In this document: positions 60,197 to 64,000 of the stretch, piece by piece
How positions within the stretch are numbered: position 1 is the first letter of the stretch
How the letters are laid out: every line of letters begins with the position of its first letter
Assembly (NCBI RefSeq): GCF_042686175.1
Contig: NZ_JBHUOR010000139.1
Span: 1 to 64,000 of the forward strand
Origin: Kurthia populi
GTDB lineage: Bacteria > Bacillota > Bacilli > Bacillales_A > Planococcaceae
DNA: 64,000 bases
Direction of reading: 5' to 3'
Notes under the pieces: generated by a model
The model's input: only the letters and a program-made list of their open reading frames with translations
What the model was told of the DNA's origin: nothing
Database searches by the model: none
Made by a program: the position numbers and the translations under genes

Positions 60197-61459
60197 TTAA
60201 AGGTTTTTGATTAATTCGTCAGCGAATTCTGAGCATTTAACTTCAGTAGCGCCATCCATTAGACGTGCGAAGTCGTAAGTTACAACTTTAGAAGCGATTG
60301 TTTTTTCTACTGATGCTGTAATAGCGTCAGCAGCTTCTTGCCAGCCTAAGTGTTCAAGCATTAATACGCCTGAAAGTAATACTGATGATGGGTTAACTTT
60401 GTCTTGACCAGCATATTTTGGAGCAGTACCGTGAGTAGCTTCAAAGATAGCGTGACCAGTTACGTAGTTAATGTTAGCGCCTGGAGCGATACCAATACCA
60501 CCAACTTGTGCAGCTAATGCATCAGAGATGTAGTCGCCGTTTAAGTTCATTGTAGCTACTACGTCGAACTCTTTAGGGCGAGTTAAGATTTGTTGTAAGA
60601 AGATATCAGCGATAGAATCTTTTACGATGATTTTGCCTTCAGCTTCAGCTTTAGCTTGTGCAGCGTTTGCAGCTTCAGTACCTTCAGCTTCAACGATTGC
60701 ATCATATTGAGCCCAAGTGAATACTTTATCGCCGAATTCGTTTGCAGCTAAATCGTAACCCCATTGTTTGAATCCACCTTCAGTGAATTTCATGATGTTA
60801 CCTTTGTGTACTAAAGTAACAGTTGGTTTGTTGTTATCGATTGCATAGTTGATAGCAGCGCGTACTAGACGTTCTGTACCTTCTTTAGAAACTGGTTTAA
60901 TACCTAAACCTGAAGTTTCTGGGAAGCGAATTTTGTTAACACCTAGTTCAGTTTGTAAGAAGTTTAATAATTTCTTTTGTTCGTCTGAACCAGCTTTGTA
61001 TTCGATACCAGCGTAGATATCTTCAGTGTTTTCACGGAAGATTACCATGTCAACGTCTTCTGGTTTTTTAACTGGAGAAGGAACACCTTCGAAGTGACGT
61101 ACTGGACGTAAGCATACATATAAGTCAAGAGTTTGACGTAATGCTACGTTTAGTGAACGGATACCGCCACCGATTGGAGTTGTAAGAGGTCCTTTGATAG
61201 CGATTAAGTATTCGTTGATTTTGTCTAAAGTTTCTTGTGGTAACCATTCGCCTGTAGCGTTGAATGCTTTTTCACCAGCTAAAACTTCTAACCATTCGAT
61301 TGATTTTTCGCCATTGTAAGCATTTTTAACAGCTGCGTCAATAACGCGTGAAGCTGCGTGCCAGATATCAGGACCGATACCGTCACCGATGATGAATGGG
61401 ATTGTTGGGTTGTTCGGTACGTTTAACACACCGTTGTTTTCCATAGTAATTTTTGCCAT
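60197..61459 (-). CDS. icd: Isocitrate dehydrogenase (NADP)
   Basis: Converts isocitrate to 2-oxoglutarate. 420 residues: PTIPFIIGDGIGPDIW, the substrate loop GGGIRSLNVALRQTLDLYVCLRPVRHF, IFRENTEDIYAGIE, the Tyr/Lys catalytic region and NLNGDYISDALAAQVGGIGIAPGAN. Adjacent to citZ and mdh as the TCA operon known from B. subtilis. Confidence 0.97.
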   Translation of the reverse strand: MAKITMENNGVLNVPNNPTIPFIIGDGIGPDIWHAASRVIDAAVKNAYNGEKSIEWLEVLAGEKAFNATGEWLPQETLDKINEYLIAIKGPLTTPIGGGIRSLNVALRQTLDLYVCLRPVRHFEGVPSPVKKPEDVDMVIFRENTEDIYAGIEYKAGSDEQKKLLNFLQTELGVNKIRFPETSGLGIKPVSKEGTERLVRAAINYAIDNNKPTVTLVHKGNIMKFTEGGFKQWGYDLAANEFGDKVFTWAQYDAIVEAEGTEAANAAQAKAEAEGKIIVKDSIADIFLQQILTRPKEFDVVATMNLNGDYISDALAAQVGGIGIAPGANINYVTGHAIFEATHGTAPKYAGQDKVNPSSVLLSGVLMLEHLGWQEAADAITASVEKTIASKVVTYDFARLMDGATEVKCSEFADELIKNL

Positions 61460-61492
61460 GTAAATTGCGCCTCCTAAAGTTAATCATAATCA

Positions 61493-61521
61493 TGGGCTTG
61501 GTCCAATAAGGAACAAGCCCA
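61493..61521 (-). other. Hairpin between citZ and icd
   Basis: Minus strand TGGGCTTG, 13-base loop, CCAAGCCCA-type arm. No T tract follows, so it is probably a messenger-stabilising or processing hairpin inside the citZ-icd-mdh transcript. Confidence 0.6.
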
Positions 61522-61591
61522 CTGACTATTACATTATATCATACAGTTCTATTTGAAGCATTTCGCATTTGAGCGAAAATTCGCTAAGTTA

Positions 61592-62707
61592 TTAGCGTTC
61601 TTCAACTGGAACGTACTTTTGTAAACCAGGTCCTACGTACTCAGCACGTGGACGGATTAAACGGTTGTTTGCATATTGTTCTAAAATATGTGCAGACCAA
61701 CCAGCTGTACGTGATACAGCGAATACTGGTGTGAATAAATCATGTTCGATTTCTAATGAATCGTAAACTGATGCTGAGAAGAAGTCAACGTTTGCAGGTA
61801 AGTGTTTTTGTTCCCAGATCATGTCATGGATTTTCACTGACATATCGTAAAGTTCTGGTTTACCAGTTAATTTAGTAAGTTTTTCAGACATTTTACGTAA
61901 GTGTGGTGCACGAGGGTCACCAGAACGGTATACGCGGTGACCGAATCCCATGATTTTAACTTTGTTATCTAATTTATCTTGAATGTAAGATTCAACATTG
62001 TCTACTGAACCAATTTCAGATAACATTTTCATAACTTGCTCGTTAGCGCCACCGTGTAATGGACCTTTTAATGCGCCGATTGCAGCAGTGATACCTGAGT
62101 AAATATCAGATAAAGTAGCTACACATACGCGTGCAGTAAATGTTGACGCATTTAATTCGTGGTCAGCGTGAAGAACTAACGCTTTGTTGAATGCTTCGAT
62201 TTCGATAGCTTCAGGTTCAGTACCTTTTAGCATGTATAAGAAGTTAGCTGCATAGCTAAGGTCTTTTTTAGGTGCAATTGGTTCTTGACCGTTACGCACA
62301 CGTGCAAAAGTAGTAACTACTGTACCGATTTTCGCTTGTAAACGAATTGCTTTACGGTAGTTTGCTTCTGTTTCCATAACGTCTGCTTCTTTATCGAATG
62401 TTCCTAACATTGAAATCGCTGTACGTAGAGCAGCCATTGGATGCACTTGATCAAGTGGCATAGATTTGAATAAATCAACGATTGCAGTTGGGATTTCCAT
62501 GTTGTCTGCTAATTGTTGTTTTAATTCTGCTAATTCTTGAGCATTTGGAAGACGAGTGTTCCAAAGTAAGAATACCACTTCTTCAAATGATGCATTTTCA
62601 GCTAAATCGTCGATGCTGTAACCAACGTATGTTAATTTATCATCAATGATTGAACTTACTTTTGTTTCTGCTGCTACGATACCTTCTAAACCTTTTGTTG
62701 ATGCCAT
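61592..62707 (-). CDS. citZ: Citrate synthase
   Basis: Condenses oxaloacetate and acetyl-CoA. 371 residues from ATG 62707 (TAGGAGCG upstream); 17 earlier codons are open without support. Catalytic His in LKGPLHGGANEQVMKML, His in KIMGFGHRVYRSGDPRA and Asp in VDFFSASVYDSL are all present. A cre-like site lies about 85-100 bases upstream. Confidence 0.97.
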   Translation of the reverse strand: MASTKGLEGIVAAETKVSSIIDDKLTYVGYSIDDLAENASFEEVVFLLWNTRLPNAQELAELKQQLADNMEIPTAIVDLFKSMPLDQVHPMAALRTAISMLGTFDKEADVMETEANYRKAIRLQAKIGTVVTTFARVRNGQEPIAPKKDLSYAANFLYMLKGTEPEAIEIEAFNKALVLHADHELNASTFTARVCVATLSDIYSGITAAIGALKGPLHGGANEQVMKMLSEIGSVDNVESYIQDKLDNKVKIMGFGHRVYRSGDPRAPHLRKMSEKLTKLTGKPELYDMSVKIHDMIWEQKHLPANVDFFSASVYDSLEIEHDLFTPVFAVSRTAGWSAHILEQYANNRLIRPRAEYVGPGLQKYVPVEER

Positions 62708-62790
62708 AGTAATATCGCTCCTATTCATATCATAAGTATTTGTAATAAATGTTCCCACTTATTACCCCAAAAAAATTATATGATTCTATA

Positions 62791-62806
62791 AGTAAATCGC
62801 TTACAT
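62791..62806 (-). promoter_or_regulatory. Candidate cre site upstream of citZ
   Basis: Minus strand ATGTAAGCGATTTACT fits 14 of 16 positions of the CcpA consensus WTGNNARCGNWWWCAW by my count. citZ is a known CcpA-repressed gene in B. subtilis. The rest of 62708-63094 is AT-rich with no gene. Confidence 0.6.
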
Positions 62807-63094
62807 GAATTATTATAATCAATTTTGACGGCTTTGTGAATTAAAACTAATCATTTAATAAATTTGGCGTTTTTAGTAGAGAAATACGATTTTTTCTAGA
62901 AAAAATCGTAAATTTCAAGATGGTTATATTAAACTTAAAAGGGTTTTAATGTAATTTTTTATATAAAAAGTAACTTTTCACACACTATATACCTTGCTTA
63001 TTACGTCATCTATAAATGTTTTTATATGCTGTTATAAACATTATTGTTGCTCGATTGTCCACTTTTTTCCTAGTCGTTCTACGTTTAAAATCCA

Positions 63095-63137
63095 GCAAAA
63101 AAGCGAATGATCTTTTTTGACCATTCGCTTTTTTATT
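63095..63137 (-). terminator. Terminator of pyk
   Basis: Arms AAGCGAATG and CATTCGCTT (63101-63130) with flanking A and T runs, 16 bases after the pyk stop on the minus strand. Confidence 0.9.
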
Positions 63138-63152
63138 ATAATATTTTGGTTG

Positions 63153-64000
63153 TTATAGAATACTTGAATACCCTTTGTAAATAACACCTGAAGTTGCATC
63201 CATAGAAATTTCTTGGCCCTGTTCAATAACAGTTGTTGCGTTCTTTACACCCACAATTACTGGTATACCTAATGATAAACCAACAACTGCTGCATGAGAT
63301 GTTAAACCGCCCTCTTCTGTAATTAATCCAGCACATTTTTCAACTGCTGGCATCATTTCACGATCTGAACCAATTGTTACAATAATTCGACCAGTCGCAT
63401 CTTCGGCTAAAGCTTCTGCTGCGTTTTTCACTACAAGTGCTTTACCGTTTGTTGCAGCACGACCAATCCCTTGACCTTTTGTGAGTTTATCGCCAATCAT
63501 ATGCACTTTCATTAAGTTCGTCGTACCCGCTTCACCAACTGGTACACCTGCTGTAATAACAACTAAATCACCATATTTTACAACATCACTTTCAAGTGCT
63601 TTCTGTACAGCTAATTCTAAGACTTCATCGGTAGACGTAACTTTTGGCGCTGTTAATGGTTGTACACCCCAAACAAGTGTCAATTGACGGCTCGTCACAT
63701 CAGATGAAGTTACCGCAACAACTGGCACACCAGGACGATATTTCGCGATAGCACGTGCTGTTGCACCACTTTCTGTCGGCGCTAAAATAGCTGACACTTG
63801 TAAGTTTAATGATGTATACGCAACTGATTGTGCAATTGCTTCTGTCATTGTTGCACCATTTTGTTTGCTACGCGCACGTACGATTTCTTTGTGATTTAAT
63901 GTATCTTCAATACGTGATGCAATTTTATGCATTGTTTGAACAGACTCTACAGGGTATAAACCAGCAGCTGTTTCACCAGATAGCATAATTGCATCTGTCC
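63153..64000 (-). CDS. pyk: Pyruvate kinase, C-terminal part (runs off the window)
   Basis: Only the last 282 or so codons are present; the 5' part lies beyond the right edge. Visible are MLSGETAAGLYPVESV (end of the barrel), the allosteric C-domain (ILAPTESGATARAIAKYRPGVPVVAVT) and an extra C-terminal domain like the swivelling domain of PEP-utilising enzymes (GLTSHAAVVGLSLGIPVIVG, with the histidine that is phosphorylated in PEP synthases). That extra domain is typical of Bacillus pyruvate kinases. No stop or frameshift in the part seen. Confidence 0.97.
   Translation of the reverse strand, partial: TDAIMLSGETAAGLYPVESVQTMHKIASRIEDTLNHKEIVRARSKQNGATMTEAIAQSVAYTSLNLQVSAILAPTESGATARAIAKYRPGVPVVAVTSSDVTSRQLTLVWGVQPLTAPKVTSTDEVLELAVQKALESDVVKYGDLVVITAGVPVGEAGTTNLMKVHMIGDKLTKGQGIGRAATNGKALVVKNAAEALAEDATGRIIVTIGSDREMMPAVEKCAGLITEEGGLTSHAAVVGLSLGIPVIVGVKNATTVIEQGQEISMDATSGVIYKGYSSIL

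Noticed and set aside
63041..63226. 61-codon frame beside pyk
   Set aside because: It covers the pyk terminator and part of the pyk 3' end in another frame.

Overview
The window looks like a chromosomal core segment of a low-GC Firmicute of the Bacillales, most likely a Planococcaceae member (Lysinibacillus/Solibacillus/Kurthia-like; inference from gene order, protein style and AT-rich intergenic DNA). Gene order follows that known for Bacillus subtilis over long stretches: lysC-uvrC-trxA-etfA-etfB-fadB-fadR-lcfA-yshE-mutS2-polX-cvpA-zapA-rnhC, then pheT-pheS-trmH, later rplT-rpmI-infC, thrS-dnaI-dnaB-nrdR-gapB-coaE-mutM-polA-phoR-phoP, and mdh-icd-citZ-pyk. Almost everything is read from the minus strand; only rnhC and nsrR are clearly on the plus strand. 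I see no prophage, insertion sequence, CRISPR array, rRNA or tRNA.

Layout (minus-strand reading runs right to left). 0-15.6 kb: aspartokinase under a lysine riboswitch, nucleotide excision repair (uvrC), thioredoxin, a FadR-controlled fatty-acid degradation cluster, and a DNA-maintenance cluster. 16.6-22.3 kb: a five-gene oligopeptide ABC transporter lying between rnhC and pheT, which are adjacent in B. subtilis. 22.7-29.2 kb: phenylalanyl-tRNA synthetase with a T-box leader, an rRNA methyltransferase, a HAD phosphatase and an oxidoreductase. 29.3-32.3 kb: accessory secreted proteins, including two NEAT-type candidates behind a strong Fur box, and a small membrane protein. 32.3-32.95 kb: gene-free, repeat-rich and structured DNA. 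32.9-40.3 kb: argF with ArgR-type operators, an ABC exporter with an unusual ABC-like/LytTR fusion protein, an M42 aminopeptidase, dUTPase and a secreted GH25 lysozyme. 40.4-45 kb: flavohaemoglobin and NsrR with two operators, the infC-rpmI-rplT operon and a LysM glucosaminidase. 45-64 kb: thrS (T-box), replication initiation (dnaB/dnaI), nrdR, gapB, coaE, mutM, polA, phoPR, TCA genes and the 3' part of pyk.

Regulation is unusually readable: a lysine riboswitch, two T-boxes, an IF3/L20-type leader, two FadR boxes, a Fur box, two NsrR boxes, tandem ARG boxes on a good promoter, a cre site upstream of citZ, and many intrinsic terminators. Several starts differ from the longest open frame (infC at ATT; mutM and zapA at TTG; dnaI at GTG; thrS, gapB, citZ and others at internal ATG codons), and lysC carries an internal ribosome-binding site for a separate beta subunit.

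The least ordinary items are the Fur-boxed NEAT pair with shared C-terminal repeats; the degenerate ABC ATPase-LytTR fusion with an inverted repeat in front of its neighbouring transporter; a DnaB helicase loader with a duplicated C-terminal domain; a roughly 135-bp repeated terminator element placed after both hmp and thrS; and the structured, repeat-bearing gap downstream of argF.
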